From: Lytechinus variegatus
Lineage: Eukaryota > Echinodermata > Echinoidea > Temnopleuroida > Toxopneustidae
DNA: 64,000 nt
Reading direction: 5' to 3'
Assembly (NCBI RefSeq): GCF_018143015.1
Contig: NC_054754.1
Span: 22,134,875 to 22,198,874, forward strand
Position numbers and translations under genes: made by a program. This document shows, piece after piece, positions 34,861 to 47,959 of the stretch. The notes under the pieces are model-generated. The model was not told where the DNA came from, ran no database searches, and worked only from the letters and a program-made list of their open reading frames with translations. How positions within the stretch are numbered: position 1 is the first letter of the stretch; every line of letters begins with the position of its first letter.

Positions 34861-37328
34861 TTTATGATGAATGTACATTATGTTTCATCCCAGAGAAAAC
34901 TCTGAAAACAATAATAAAATACAATATCAATGCCAAGCCTTGCCGGTATTATCATTTCGTTTCTAAAATTAGATTTCATTTACATTCAATATTAGGCAGG
35001 TATATGAATAAAAAAATGAATTCCATTGAGGTCAAATATTACGAAAATATCCTTCCATAGGGACAATTTATATTCCATGACATTTAGAATGATTGTATTA
35101 ATATATTGAACACAATATTGATGATGAATGGACACCAATGAAGATTCTATGTGATCGATATTGATATGATCGGAATCTCACAGGATTCGAACCTGTCCCA
35201 TCTCATCAACTTTATAGTGTTATTTTGGGATTAGACGAAGATTGAAATGTGCAGTATTAGAAGCTCAAAAAATTGTTATTTCTCAAACACGTTTGACCAG
35301 CTACATATAACGTACCCCACCGCATGACTAGCGTCCTTGTGCAAGGCCTTAATCTACATTGATTTGGCTGCTCTCAACCTAGGTGTAGTAAATGGTTATC
35401 CGGCAGGAAGAAATTTCATGAATGCTCGAGCACCCGATCAGGGTAGCAGTACTAAATCTGGGGTAACAGTATATGCTGTGCTTAGAAACATTAAACATGT
35501 TAAAACCGCTATGTGAATGGAGCATATCATTAAGTAACGGATCAGATTGAAAATAATCGGATAGAATTTACTATGTACTACTGACATGAGATCACGTGAT
35601 ATTCCATAATTCCCATTCATGATTTCTGATGAGTTTCGATGTAAATAAAATGAACCCTGTTACTTAGAATTAACAGGGCGTTAACCACCTCCACCCCCTT
35701 CTTGACAAGCCTCAAGAAAGATTGGTGCCGATGGCGCGCCGACCTAGCAACCATGAATTATTGGGCGCCAATTTGAAAAGTGGTGCGCAGGTCGGTTGGA
35801 ATGTTACAATAAATACCTTCTTAATGCTAAGAGTCCTGACTTGTATTGGTTGGCATGAATCCATAAGGGTGGGGTGTAGCGGGACGGAAGGGGGTGATGT
35901 AAGACTGAACGAGGGAATAGTCTTGGTAAGGGAATGTTGTCAAAAATTATGATAATCCAGTCTAGATATCAAATTCTCTACCAGTCAAGTACATTCACAA
36001 GTACGATAAACTACGATTTCAAATAGTAGGCATGCACGATGATGTATCGAATTTCATGAGTTCTTTAACTTAACGATCATAAAGAAATCATATCTTGTCG
36101 AGATAAAGGTCCTTCTCATGACTATTGTATAAATATAGCTTTCTTTTTACTTATGATGTAGATGTTCTACGGCTACGGACTAGGACTAGACTTCTACAAG
36201 TGCAAGACAAGTGCAATAATGAAAAAAGTTAGACAACATTTACAGTCAAAAAAATAAAAACCTCGCATGATATGCCCCATAGTTTTATCGGAGGATATAC
36301 TATCTTCTAAAAAATGAAATAATTTTTGTGCAAGGAACAGCTAGAGGGAGAGACAGGAAATTCAAAGAAGTATTGATACAGATCACACGTTCGTTCGCAA
36401 GAAAAAATATATATGCAGCACGTGATTTATTGTGCGTACATAACAGGATCGACACATGACATAGGCCTAATTTTATTAGTGTATGTTTTACTTTGATTTT
36501 TAACAAAAATTATACACAAGCAGTTTCTACTCACATGTTCGATCTTTAATACAGCATGTACAGATGTACCAACATTCAATCCACCTTTGTCAAGGATTAA
36601 TCAAACGCGACCAAGAATACACAGAAATATGTTTTTAAATCTAAAGCAGGCAAACTAACCGCATGTTTCAAAGTGGCATCGAATGAGATCCCACACCGTA
36701 TATCAATTTGGTTGAGGAATCATTGCACTCCAGATCCAGCTGATCATCACAAAGATGAAAGTATTTCAAATCGGTCCTTCTACTCCAATGTAACATCCTC
36801 CTCGATCCAAAATCAGTTTGAAATTTGCCATACCTACATGACGAACTTTATTTTCCAAAATATTACTGTTAGTCATATGAGCAATATAACGACTATAGTA
36901 ATTGTCCTTCTCAAGCGTGCCACAAAACCTGAAATGTAAAGCTGCCCCGTGAAATCATATTCTGGGACCGATGGCAGAAAGCGTTGCAATATAACGAAAC
37001 TCCGACAAATCGATGAAACGCTTTTCCCGTCTATTTTTGAAGGGTGAAAAGATGTATGATTGAACATAACTTTTCCCACTCCGGTGCTCCGAATTACAAG
37101 CTCTCTATTTACAACTGTATCTTTATATCACAAGAAAAACTCTAAATATTTCTCTATGATCAATCTGATTGAGATAATGATTATAATGACTGAGCAGTAC
37201 AATGTTCTCTCGAGAAAGCGACAAGTTGAAATGATATAAAGCACTGCAATGGCATGCGATATGCGCCCCGCGAGCTCTGCGTCTGGTAGGTTCGGTTGTG
37301 TTTGTTAGTACCATTATGGTTAGTACAG

Positions 37329-37490
37329 TGACGTAAGATGATGATTGGCTGAAAATGTGATTCGTCATATCCTCTCTATCCAATCAGAGATGGTTCTAAA
37401 TGGTTGCGACATACATTACAGGGAATACCCTCAAGAGCGGTGAAGCAGAATCTACATTTTTGATTGGCTATGACTTCTCTAGCCAATCAG
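37329..37490. promoter_or_regulatory. CRE plus four CCAAT boxes in X4
   Basis: TGACGTAA at 37329-37336, then ATTGG, CCAATCAG (37380), ATTGG and CCAATCAG, all conserved relative to 19020-19180. It lies at the start of the right-hand Y module. Confidence 0.4.
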
Positions 37491-37864
37491 AGACACTGTT
37501 TACCTGTAAGGTATGCACCCCATACCATAGGCAGTGTTGTCTCATTCACTTCCTCATCCAATAGTTCAAATGATAAAACTGCAGGGAAATTTCTGGCAGA
37601 GAAACATGCTTAAATGAATTTCTATTTTCATTCTTCGGGGTACATTAATTGTGATGTTTATTTGCTTACAATTAGTACAAGAAGTCAAACCTGAAAATAT
37701 GCTATTCAATTTATGTGTTTGTCATGAGAATGAAAATATTAGTTAAAAGATAAATAAAACGCCTAAAGAGGTAAGAAATTTCATAAAAACAAAGGTCCTT
37801 ATTAAAAAAAAGTTGTGCTCATTTAACTTACTAGATTTCATCCGGGATGAAAATCAAGTGCCTA

Positions 37865-38096
37865 CACTGTAAAAACTGTGGTGTTAAAACTGACCCAATT
37901 GGTGTTAATAGAGGACCACACCCTGAGGTGTTTACACCCTAGAGATTGAACATAACACCAAAGAGTGTAAATGTAACAACCATAGGTGTTGTAATAACAC
38001 CTAAAGGTGTAAAACTAAGACCACCAATTTAACACCGGTGTAAAATAACTGGTGTGGTCCTCTATGTACACCGGTTAACACCAGTTTTTTGCTGTG
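37865..38096. mobile_element. Mariner-like MITE, copy 2
   Basis: Same ends and interior as 19973-20195 and TA flanks at 37863-37864 and 38097-38098. Immediately outside the right end the two duplicates differ for a few bases (TAAGGCC versus CCCTATT). Confidence 0.7.
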
Positions 38097-38805
38097 TACC
38101 CTATTCCGGGATTAACCTTACTTCATCTCAAACTGTCATCACACTTCCAACAAAGTCAATAGATATAAAGTCTCTAAAGGATGAGAAAAGATTGAGGAAA
38201 AGAATAGAAATGTAGACCACGGCCCGGTAACACAAAGGATCTGCAATTGATAGTGAGGTTCATGTTACGATTGATCATACGCAATAAGCAATGCAATCAG
38301 CTCTAAAATCAATCGTTACGCGTACAGCGCTCCATGTACGTGATTATACCATTATAATTGTGCGTTCATTTATGAGAACAACAAAACGTGCTACCTTAGT
38401 CTCATTTGAAGACCCTGTTGAGGTTAGATAAGGAGTAATCAATAACATGTTTAATATCTATCTCGTTTAAAATAAGGCAGCCATCTTCCCGAGCACCCCC
38501 CCCCCCCCCCCCCCGATTTTCATCATTCTTCATGTGTGGGGTTGGATTTTTATGTCATAGATCGATTATAAAATAAACTGAAATTAAATGCAAGTCTCTT
38601 GAATTACATCGTTATATTTGGCTGGATATAATGGAATCCAAATCAAATTTTAGTCAATAACGTGCGTTAATAAAATCATTAAGTTGAAAAGAAAAACTAT
38701 TCCAAACTAATATTATTTTCCTTATTTTATCGATTTACTTTGTCATAACAGTATTAACCAGCACAAGTTGCATATATCTTTTGGTCTGCTATATATACTA
38801 CAGTG

Positions 38806-38943
38806 ATTCGAATTACATAGAAGTTCATTTCATCACTGAACAATGCCATCGCAACTCCGTGGGCGCCATTAATTTTCTGAGTCTACGGCGTTTAAAGTAG
38901 ATGTGTTGCCGGAGCCGGTTGCCTGTACCGGCACATGGAAGGT
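38806..38943 (+). other. Segment replaced between duplicates (right version)
   Basis: 138 bp, more GC-rich than its flanks, unrelated by eye to the left version at 20904-21006. It contains GCCGG ... CCGGC and a short frame starting at 38901 (MCCRSRLPVPAHG...) that would run through the exon a acceptor. Flanks are near-identical to the left copy. Confidence 0.45.
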
Positions 38944-39054
38944 GCTCTTTTGGTAAATTACAATTGTGTTTACCTCATTTTGCTTTGCGCTGGGAGAGAG
39001 CTTCATGTAGTTTTTTAACCCTTTTTTTCAATTTATCTTACATCTATTTCACAG

Positions 39055-39097
39055 TCCATCTTGGTACGGAACGACTCATCTTCAACTTTCAAAAAAA
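39055..39097 (+). other. Putative exon a, right copy
   Basis: Acceptor TATTTCACAG and donor GTAAGTAGG are conserved with 21120-21162. Length is again 43 nt. In the right copy the frame HLGTERLIFNF can run on into exon b. Confidence 0.4.
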
Positions 39098-40056
39098 GTA
39101 AGTAGGCCTTACTTCAGTTATTTTTTTAATCACAAATGCGAGATATAATTTCACCAAAGAAATTTTAGCAATAAGCATTAGTAGCCTAAATATGCAAGGG
39201 CTCTAATTTTCTGATTTTCAAATTTCATATGAAACTAGAAAATAATTGTAAACTGTTTCTTTCAGTGGTGTATTTTTGAAATATTTTAGAAAATTTGCAT
39301 TTTAATTATGGTATAATCATGATCCTAATTACGAAATAATTGCGATAATTAACGCTTCTTTCATAATCGTTTCTCTTCATAATTAATTTGTGCTGACATT
39401 CAAATGACACCGATCACTCAAAACCTTTTATTTTTTGGTTTTGAATATATGTCATAGATACTTCATGGTTGCCAGTTGTCAAGGAAATATTGCTCTTTTG
39501 TCGAATTAATATTTGTTGAAAAGTCAAGGTCAATTTCATTTTGCCGTACGCCTATGAATAAAAAAAAAGAAAGTTGTTGAAGAATCTAACTCAGAGAGAT
39601 CAGAAAAAATTATATAGAAAACTTAATCATAATCCTGAAATTTTATTTGTTAAAAGATATTTATACGTGCGAAATAAAGACGTAGGCCTGTAAATTTTAG
39701 AGAGATTCACACAAAATTATCTCTTTATAACTTAATTCATTATCAGATTTATAGTTTCTTTTTCACCGATTTGAACATCCGCGCACTATTGAATATGAAG
39801 ATATAATGAGGCATTTTCAAAGGTTAATTATTTATATAGAAAAATTGATTTTTTTTAATCCTCTTATGTATTTTTCCAATAGATTCAAGAGAGTGCTTGA
39901 AGAATAGTATTTCATTTCATAATAGTATTCATTAAATTCGTTCATTTTTAATTATGCAAGCCATTGTGCATGTTACAATATAAATCAACCTAACGGTTTA
40001 TTGATTATTCATATGATTGTAATCGATCATTAAAAATTTGACAATATTAAAAACCC

Positions 40057-40262
40057 CGCAAAAGGGTGTTGTGGATAAGTCTCTGGACTTTGAACCAAAA
40101 GGTCCGGGTTCGAATCAAGCCGCGGTACTCTCGTCCTTTGGCAAGGCGTTTATCTGCATTTGTCTCTCTCCACCCAAGTGTAGTAAAAGGGTGCCAGGTA
40201 GGTAGAAATTCCTTGAACGCTCGAGCGGTCGTGCTAATAGTAGCTGTGCTAGGGGTTATAAA
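40057..40262 (+). repeat. tRNA-derived SINE, copy 2
   Basis: Near-identical to 22118-22325 at an offset of 17939 bp, with A and B boxes intact. Confidence 0.65.
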
Positions 40263-40437
40263 AAAATCACCGCTTAGATCATGTAGACATGTTAGAATAA
40301 AAAGATTATAAAGCGAAATATAAAATGTTGTATATGTTTATTATCTAAAAATTTCGTGCACCAGTTTTATGTGTCAATAATATGTACACTAAACTTTTGG
40401 GGTCTTTTTTCTTGTATAATAGAAAAGAAGTGCATGT

Positions 40438-40515
40438 AGGTGCAATGACAAGGATTCGAATCCTGAATGTTTTATGTTTTGTCAGGCGATATAACCACTT
40501 GGTCACGGCAACTTC
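40438..40515 (-). other. tRNA-like sequence, right copy
   Basis: Same A-box-like and B-box-like text as 22497-22575 and the same stem defects. Confidence 0.3.
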
Positions 40516-40708
40516 ACGATTTTTGTTTTCTCATACGTGGGATGGGGAGAGGGGTAGCCGGTGCAAAATATCTACAGTGAAAATGGAACTTTCTTGTTCA
40601 GTTTTTATAACGAATACTGGTTGAAATTAACGTCTCCTTTCAAACATTACGTAGATTTTCTTGCCATAGTTATTACAACGAATTGTCAACTCTTCAATTT
40701 CAATGTAG

Positions 40709-40810
40709 AAAGAAGAAAAATTTTATGGCAAATAATGAAAGAGCATGCAGATTGGAAAAAAGAGTAGAAAGGATTGAAGAGAGAGAGAGAGAGAGTTCAA
40801 AAGAAAACAG
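40709..40810 (+). other. Putative coding exon b, right copy (open frame)
   Basis: 102 nt between AATGTAG and GTAAATGG. The ATG frame reads MANNERACRLEKRVERIEER and continues open to the donor, helped by six As where the left copy has seven and by an expanded GA run. The product would be strongly charged and helical. No further exon could be joined with confidence. A candidate acceptor is at 41982-41983. Confidence 0.35.
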
Positions 40811-42449
40811 GTAAATGGATTCGTTCGCTTCACTCTCTCGGTTCGGACAGAAAAAAGATGAAAAAAAAATACTCTGGATCTCCTTCTATCCTCGGAGTCC
40901 AGATGCTATAGTCATACTGACCTGTCCAAAAGTCATGATAGGAAAAAGAAAAACAACTAGTCATAATTCAGCGAAGGGTCGCTAGTCATAATACATGAAG
41001 ATGGTAGCCAGGCCGGGGGCTTGGCCCTAGAATTGGTAGGTATACGTTGCGTGCAAAAAAAAAATAAACAGGGAGCCAGCATTGAGACTGACTAATCGTG
41101 AAAAAGACGGTCTTCGGAACTATGCAAACTGTTTATGAATTTGGTGACAACGATGGCCTCTGTAAACTAACGATGTACATGATGTACACTGCTGACCGAC
41201 CGACTCTGGCGCGCTTAGTGCCAATAGGCATGGTAGGGGTGAATCATAAAGATGTAGCTCACCCCCCCCCCCCCATTATAATCATAAATTGCATCACATC
41301 CTTATGATTATAGTACATCTATGTGGGGGCGAATACGGACTTCGATGCGTGCGTGAGTGCGTCCGAGCGTGCAGCGTGCGAACCGAATTCACATACATGA
41401 AGAAAAGAAACGAATTAGAACGAAGAGGCGACGAAAAAAAAGTTTTCGAACGGTGATCATTGCGATATTTTTTTTCGCGAAAGGAAATGTGCTATGTATT
41501 GGAATAGTAATTTGAGCGTAAGAACGGTGGTCTACTTCTTGTATACGCACCACTCTAAAATAAAAACCAACACTCAATAAAAAAAAGAATATCAAACAAT
41601 GGTCTGCTAATTGTAAACTTGCTAGTCGTGCATGAAGATATTTTCTTTTGTCTCAATTAGAGTGCCTTTAGTATACAGAGTAAAAACAAAACCTTGTTTA
41701 AGTTTATACAACACACTGTAGTTTTAAAAGTTTAAATAAGTGTTTAGAATAACAGATTTGAGTTCATTATGAGGGGCGTCGGGCCTTGGACTCCCCCCCC
41801 CAAAAAAAAAAAAAAACAAATACACGACGAAGGGGAAAAAGGGAGAAATGGAAAGGAAGGGAACCAAAGGGGGCCATCTTCTGCAATTTTATCTCAAACT
41901 CTATCACAAACATCACAAACTTTGATTTTTGTATCAAAAAGTGTCAACGGTTTTTTTTCTCCGCTTCGCTCTCCCACAATCGTTGGTTTTATTTTTTAGG
42001 ATGAGAGAGATTTTGCCTCATACTTCATGTTTTGCCCCCCCCCCAAAAAAAAAATGTGTTACTCAATACACCACTGCTATAGCCTGCTGGGTGTATGCGA
42101 CTAGTGAGATTCTCTTCAATTACGTAATAAACAATTTCATTTAAAATATATACATTTGATTATAATTATTATTGTAATTTTTGTTTTCAGGGGGGGGGGG
42201 TGCATTGACAAAACAATTTCCTGCCCTTTCTTCAGTCAGTCAAGCCCATGAATTTATGATTGTTCGTTTGGTTTATGTACAGTGTAATGAAAATTATTAT
42301 CATTCAAATCACAGTGAGATTGCACGGGGAAGACGACTGAATGCAACCATTTTATTAACAACATAACCAGATAGATTAAGGCAAAATCATTTGATAATAT
42401 TCTATAAAATGTCTACTAAAACAAAACACATCATATTACCTTCACATTG

Positions 42450-43680
42450 ACTTTATTCCAATGTATGATGACTCCAATAAATGAGGATATCGTACATTAT
42501 ATTTTATCAACTATTTGCTTGCAGTGAAAATGATCCCGTTATGATTATTATAAAGTATGTATTACAGAGCTGCAGTGTACGTACAGCATAATTTCTTCCG
42601 CTATAGTATATGATATTGAAATGGACTTTGATCATTGTACACCCTCGTAACGAGGAAAAATCAAATGCCATACACTATGTAGTATTTATTTGCCCCATCG
42701 ACTCTGATTCGGCAAAACAGAAAAATCATATCATGGGATAGATTGATAGAGTTTGTAGTGAATAATTTTTCCGGTTAATTGTTACACGAACATTTTTAAT
42801 GTAAATTAGGAAAGATTAGAGCAGAGACAAATCGGCAACAAATAAATATGACTGGTATAGAAATGTTGCACTGATTAGAAGGCTCATAACTAGAAAAGAA
42901 ACAAACAAACGTTTAGTAGAAACTAAGCTATGATGTGATGAGAAAAAGAGAAAAACATTTGTCATAAAGGACAGATCATAATTATACGGCAGAAACGTAT
43001 TTTACCAATAAATGAGGAAAATTTACATTATATTTTATAAATGATTTGCTTACAGTGGAAATGCTCCCGTTATGATTATTATACATGTATATACAGTATG
43101 TATTACATAGCTGCGGTGTACGTACAGCATAATTTCTTCCGCTCTTGTATTGAAATGGACTTTGATCATCGTCGGGGTCGGATCCAGGATTTTACAGAGG
43201 GGCAAATTTTTCGTAAAGAAATTTTGACAAGTAAAGGAACAGTTCTTTTCAACCACAAATTAGAAATATTTCGTACCCCCCCCCCATGGAAACAAATGAC
43301 ACGTAAAAAATGTCTTCATTTTCAAAAGAGGGACCACACCTCTGTTTCAATGGCACTTTTACACTAAAAAAATAATAATTTTGCTTCTCAAAGTGCCGAC
43401 TGTGCCCCCTCCCCCTTGATCCGCGAGTGATCATCATATACACTGTTGACAAAGAAAAATCAAATGCGATACGATTTAGTTTTGATTCGCCCCATCGACT
43501 CTGATTCGGCAAAAGAGAAAAAGTAAATCACAGAATAGATCGAGGAGTTTATAATTATTGTTAGAATAACTTTTTTTAATTTCTTTTTAATGAAAATTAG
43601 GAAAGATTAGAGAAGAGACAAATCGACAAAAATAAAAAAAATAAAACTGGTATAACAATATTACACGGGTCTTGTGGTCC
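42450..43680. repeat. Local tandem duplication at the end of the right Y module
   Basis: Text from TTTATTCCAATG/AATGAGGA through ATTTCTTCCGCT to CGACTCTGATTCGGCAAAA occurs at about 42460-42720 and again at 43010-43515. Only one copy is present in the left duplicate (about 24470-24740). The second copy carries the MITE at 43171-43427. Confidence 0.6.
43171..43427. mobile_element. 257-bp MITE with 8-bp target duplication
   Basis: Flanked by TGATCATC at 43163-43170 and 43428-43435. The empty site in the left copy reads TTTGATCATCGTATACC. The ends share an inverted CGGATC(C/A)AGG motif (GTCGGATCCAGG at the left, CCTTGATCCGCG at the right). The 8-bp duplication suggests hAT-type mobility. Confidence 0.65.
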
Positions 43681-43790
43681 AGTGGTTAGAGCATTGGACT
43701 CAAAATCACAAGGTTTTGAGTTCGAATCCCTACTCTGACAATGTCTCCACTTAAATAAAAAGGCCCGAGAGTAATATATGTCGTTTATAA
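43672..43790 (+). repeat. tRNA-derived SINE, second type, fuller copy
   Basis: GGGTCTTGTGGTCCAGTGG (A box), a loop containing CTCAAAA and GAGTTCGAATCCC (B box) form a recognisable tRNA-like head with a leucine-type CAA anticodon position. AAAAAGGCCCGAGAG follows. The anticodon stem has a mismatch, so it is not a functional tRNA. Confidence 0.65.
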
Positions 43791-44943
43791 GGTCAGTCAT
43801 TATGACAGATTAACCTAGACGTAAAAAAAACGAAACCGATATAACTTACTCACAAAAACAATAGACAAATGAACTACCAATTTCAAGCTTAGAATCTCCT
43901 CTTTCATCTGGTATTACTTAGATTATTCCTCACTCACGCATGAGTGAGCAAATCATTTTGAAGAAAGGATACCAAAATCTCATTTGGCGGGGGTATCTGA
44001 ATTTCAAAAAGAAAATCACATGGCTAAAAACTTAATTTCTGCTCTTTTATTTGATACCTTAATCACATATTTTTTTTTGTAAAATAACCATTGCTGGTCT
44101 TCTTTATTTATCAAACAAAATATGTTCACAGAGCTAACATTTGCCTCCATTTCTGGAGGGAAATACATGGTTTTCTGGATTTCACATTTTCTTCTATATG
44201 TAAACGATATCTTAATAGGTAAGACAATATATTAAACAGCCTTTGAATCGTTATTTTCCTATTAGATTCTTTTCCAGCGAAACATTTATCATGTTTATAA
44301 ATAGTATATAAAGCATAATTAAAAATTGTCATTTTTTTTCTTTTGATCTAAATGAAATTCCTGATAGTATATGACATGGGTGTAAATGAAAATTTGGCAA
44401 AATATATTTCTGTACATTTTCTTCACCTTTTTTCCAAAATATTATCATTATGTTACAGAGAAAAACATATGACTGCAATCACCTTTTTGATCACAGTAAA
44501 AACATTGATCATTTTTTTTAAATTTCCATTTAAAAAGGTTAGTGTTGCCAAAATATCATACATGAATTTGACATTAAAATTGACCAATATATTGTCCTTA
44601 ACCAACTTTAACTTAAATAACCAGACATCTATCCAAATTGGTAAACAGTCAAATACTAACGTATTACTCCAAAATTCCTCTGCTCTAGATTCTTCGGTTT
44701 TTACTTTGATCAATTCATAATATATTTTCATAAGTTCTGTCAATTTACTTAACGAAATAACACTATCAACCAATCTAATATACATTAACATTTGATCTAA
44801 ATTTTGAATACTTCTTTTGCAATAAACTTGTGCTAAAGAAAAAAAAGACATGTTGCAACATAAATGAATAGCGTGTCTTATACGAGTATGTTGACTGTAC
44901 CACCTTCCATCCTTAACTACTAGTTTTGCACTAATCTTATCTA

Positions 44944-45929
44944 CAGTGCGTATAAAAAAAAAGTTTACACTCTGAAAAAATCCTGTAAAATTATATATTT
45001 GTAATATCCTGACGATTTTTCCACATTTTAGCATTGGTACAGATCCATTGAAGCAAATGACGATATAACTGTTGAAAAATATTTCCGCTTGAGTGAGCAC
45101 CACTTAGTTTTGAAAAGTTGGTGAAAAATGATTTGCGCAGAACTTTGAAATAGTTATGCGAATAAAAGTAGACGTTAATCATGAAGAACACGTGGAAATT
45201 AGCAAGTAAAATTGATATGAAGATATCTTTTAAGTTTTTAAACTTGTTTCCTTGCCCAAAACACTTCGAAGAGTGCATTGCGCCCCATCCACTCCCCACA
45301 CACCGAGTCCATCGTGACGATATTTGCTTTACACTGAGCTGTGATTTACATGAAATGGCTTAGGCTTGTTTTTCATTTTGTTAATCATCGCCAAGCTTGG
45401 AAAAAGTGTGGAGAAACAAGTAATAAATGAAAATTAAATGTAAACCAACTTTAAATGATAAAAACTTAGTGAAAAATGCTGGAGATGTCTGATACAAACT
45501 TTTGTTCAGATTCAGTTATGTCCTCAGATCCAGCTGGCACAAAAAAGGGTAAAGTTTGTGCTTAATAAGTGTTGAAATTTCAAATTTGGGCGGCAAAATT
45601 GTTACAAAATGCTTGAATGTATCCGTTTTATTTTAATTAGCTAAAAGTGCTAGGGAAATGTATGAGAAATGCTTCACAGGGTAAGTTTGATTTCTCCCTT
45701 TCCCCTCGACACAGCGTGAAAACAAGCATTTCTGCGCAAACAGATTTCTACGAGTTTTACAAAGATGGACAGTGCTCACTCAAGTGTAACATTCTGTCAA
45801 AACTTTTACCTTCATTGGATAGATGAGACCCAAACCCATAATTATATGTGAAAAAATTACCCACATGTTGTATATTTTTTTAATTCCCAGGGCTTTTCCA
45901 AAGTGTAAACTTTTTTTTGATACGCACTG
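44944..45929. mobile_element. 986-bp mariner/Tc1-type MITE inside the LINE
   Basis: Inverted ends CAGTGCGTATAAAAAAAAAG and, at the right, TTTTTTTTGATACGCACTG, continuing as GTTTACACT/AGTGTAAAC for about 30 bp. TA flanks at 44942-44943 and 45930-45931. CAGT ends with TA duplications are the Tc1/mariner hallmark. No transposase frame was seen, so it is non-autonomous. Confidence 0.8.
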
Positions 45930-46633
45930 TATAGGTAAAAAACCCTTATCATCCATTAAATCCCCCACGAACAAAATATCAGAGTTTATCCAATTCATAT
46001 AAAATAACATTTCCCCTTTGTACAAGATGTCTTTATTTAGCCAAATCATTTCTTTGTGATAATTATGCTGTATATCTGCTTCAATGTTTCTTGAATGGTT
46101 ATACATTTTTAATAAGAAAAATGTTGATATCAAATTATAATAGAAATAAGGCATCCTGTTTTCAAAAAGACATTTGTTTTAATGTTGTATTTACAATTCA
46201 TAATAACTTTTATACCACCCAGTTGCTGAAACCAGTAATCAAACATACATTTACATCCAGGGTTTAACTCATCACTCAAATATTTACAAAGCCAAAATAA
46301 ATTCAACGACGCAACTTTTGTTTCAACATCTAACATATTTAGGCCACCTTCCTCTATTGCGCTAACTACATTAGTCCGTTTCAGCTTTGCGGGTCGTCCT
46401 TTCCATAGGAAATCAAAAAATAATTTACTATTTCTTAAGGACAAGAAAGAACTTGTGTTGTATAAATTATTTTTGACATAATCAACGATTTTAATATTAA
46501 ATTTTTTCCTCTTAACGTAAGGTTTCTCTGTTTCCATATTTGTAACAACTGTTTAATTTTCACTATTCTTTGTTCAGACCAATTCATTTCTAGACTAAAA
46601 TGCTTCTTTTTACAAAAATAAATACCAAGAGAC

Positions 46634-47308
46634 TTAACATAAACGTCTTCCCATAATAATATTTCCAATATTATTTGTCGGATTGTTGTTTCCTAGCCAA
46701 ATAGATTTTGGTTTGTTTTCATTTAAATGAATTCCAGAATATGTTTCAAAGTTTCTAATGATAGTAATAGCTGTATTACCTGATATAACTGTCTTAACAA
46801 ATAATGTCATATCATCTGGTAACTGCAGTATCTTGAAAGTATTCTTATTTTCATGTTTGTAACCAATACTCAAACCTATTATATTATTATTTTGTCTTAT
46901 CTGATTTGCAAGGGTTTCAATGCAAAGTATAAATATTAACGCGGATAAGGGACAGCCCTGTCTTATACTACGCGATGGGTTTATATCTGTGGTTAACCAT
47001 CCATTCATTAATATATTAAGATGGGGATCATTATATATAACTGATATCCATTTCCTAAAACTATCTTTAAAACCGTATATTTTTAAACAAGCATTAATAA
47101 ACTTCCATTCTAACCTGTCGAACGCTTTCTGAAAGTCTGCGAATATAATTGCACCATCGGTTTTGTTAAATATGCTGTAATCTTTAACATCCTGGATTAT
47201 TCTGGCATTATAAATACCACTCCTGCCCTTGATATACCCTACTTGGTCTTCATTAATTAAATGAGTTAAAGCCTTTTGGAGTCTGTTTGATAGTACTGTA
47301 GCAAGCAT
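46634..47308 (-). pseudogene. Reverse transcriptase fragment of the Tx1/L1-like LINE
   Basis: The open stretch contains LINEDQVGYIKGRSG, IIFADFQKAFDRLEW and SIRQGCPLSALIFILCIETL, all typical of L1/Tx1-group enzymes. The catalytic YADD box reads LPDD (QLPDDMTLFV), so tyrosine and alanine are lost. Just upstream, an in-frame TAA replaces the expected lysine in NYDY-stop-MLATVLSNR. Further upstream an A8 run (47486-47493, plus strand) shifts the frame between TPGIDGLTVDFF and REFWVDI. It is clearly non-functional. Confidence 0.85.
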
Positions 47309-47959
47309 TTAGTAGTCATAATTAAGTAATGTAATTGGTCGCCAGTTACCTAATTCAATGGAGTCTCCACCTTTGAATAACGAAGTTACAACACCCTTTC
47401 TCTGCAGAAAACTAAGCTTACCTTTGCTATATCCTTCATTTAAACTATTTACAACAAGATCTTGTATATCAACCCAAAATTCCCTAAAAAAAATCTACTG
47501 TTAATCCGTCGATACCGGGTGTTTTATTGAAACTAATTCCCTTTAATGCGTTTGTGGCATATTTAATTGAGATCAGTCCCTCGCATTCTTCGGCTATACT
47601 ACCAGATAAATGAGAATGATTTATTTCTTTAAGATACGCTTCGATTAACAACAGATCGGGATTTTGTGTTTGTATAATGAGGAATAAAACTTTTCTACTA
47701 ACTTTATAATTTTGTCCATGTCACTTACTACTTTCTTTACTATCTTTATCCCTGATATACATTTTTTGTACTATTCCTGTGTTCTAAATTTTGATTTACA
47801 AATTGATTGTTTTAAAGTGATTTTTAAAAATGTTAGTTTTACGATCTGAACATTAATATTTTCTGCTCGTGCTTCACGCTTGCAAATGTTAACCTTTATT
47901 ATTTTCGTGTATTCCATAAAGTTTTCAAAATATCCCTTTGCAGATCTGATTATCAAAAC

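Larger units (their letters stand above)
32640..37500. repeat. Tandem X units X3 and X4, right copy
   Basis: X3 (about 32.64-35.05 kb) and X4 (about 35.05-37.5 kb) are tandem copies about 2.15 kb apart. X4 matches X2 closely with an offset of 18302-18321 bp. X3 is more diverged, with extra text at 33.4-33.8 kb. An intact tRNA T-arm-like sequence is at 35180-35196 and a SINE body fragment at about 35310-35430. Confidence 0.7.

Noticed and set aside
38901-39101. 66-residue frame MCCRSRLPVPAHG... in the right duplicate
   Set aside because: It runs through a polypyrimidine tract and a conserved splice acceptor, and the left copy lacks its first half.
43672-43745. Functional leucine tRNA
   Set aside because: The anticodon stem is mismatched and a SINE tail follows. 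The same sequence with a deleted anticodon arm is at 27.7 kb.
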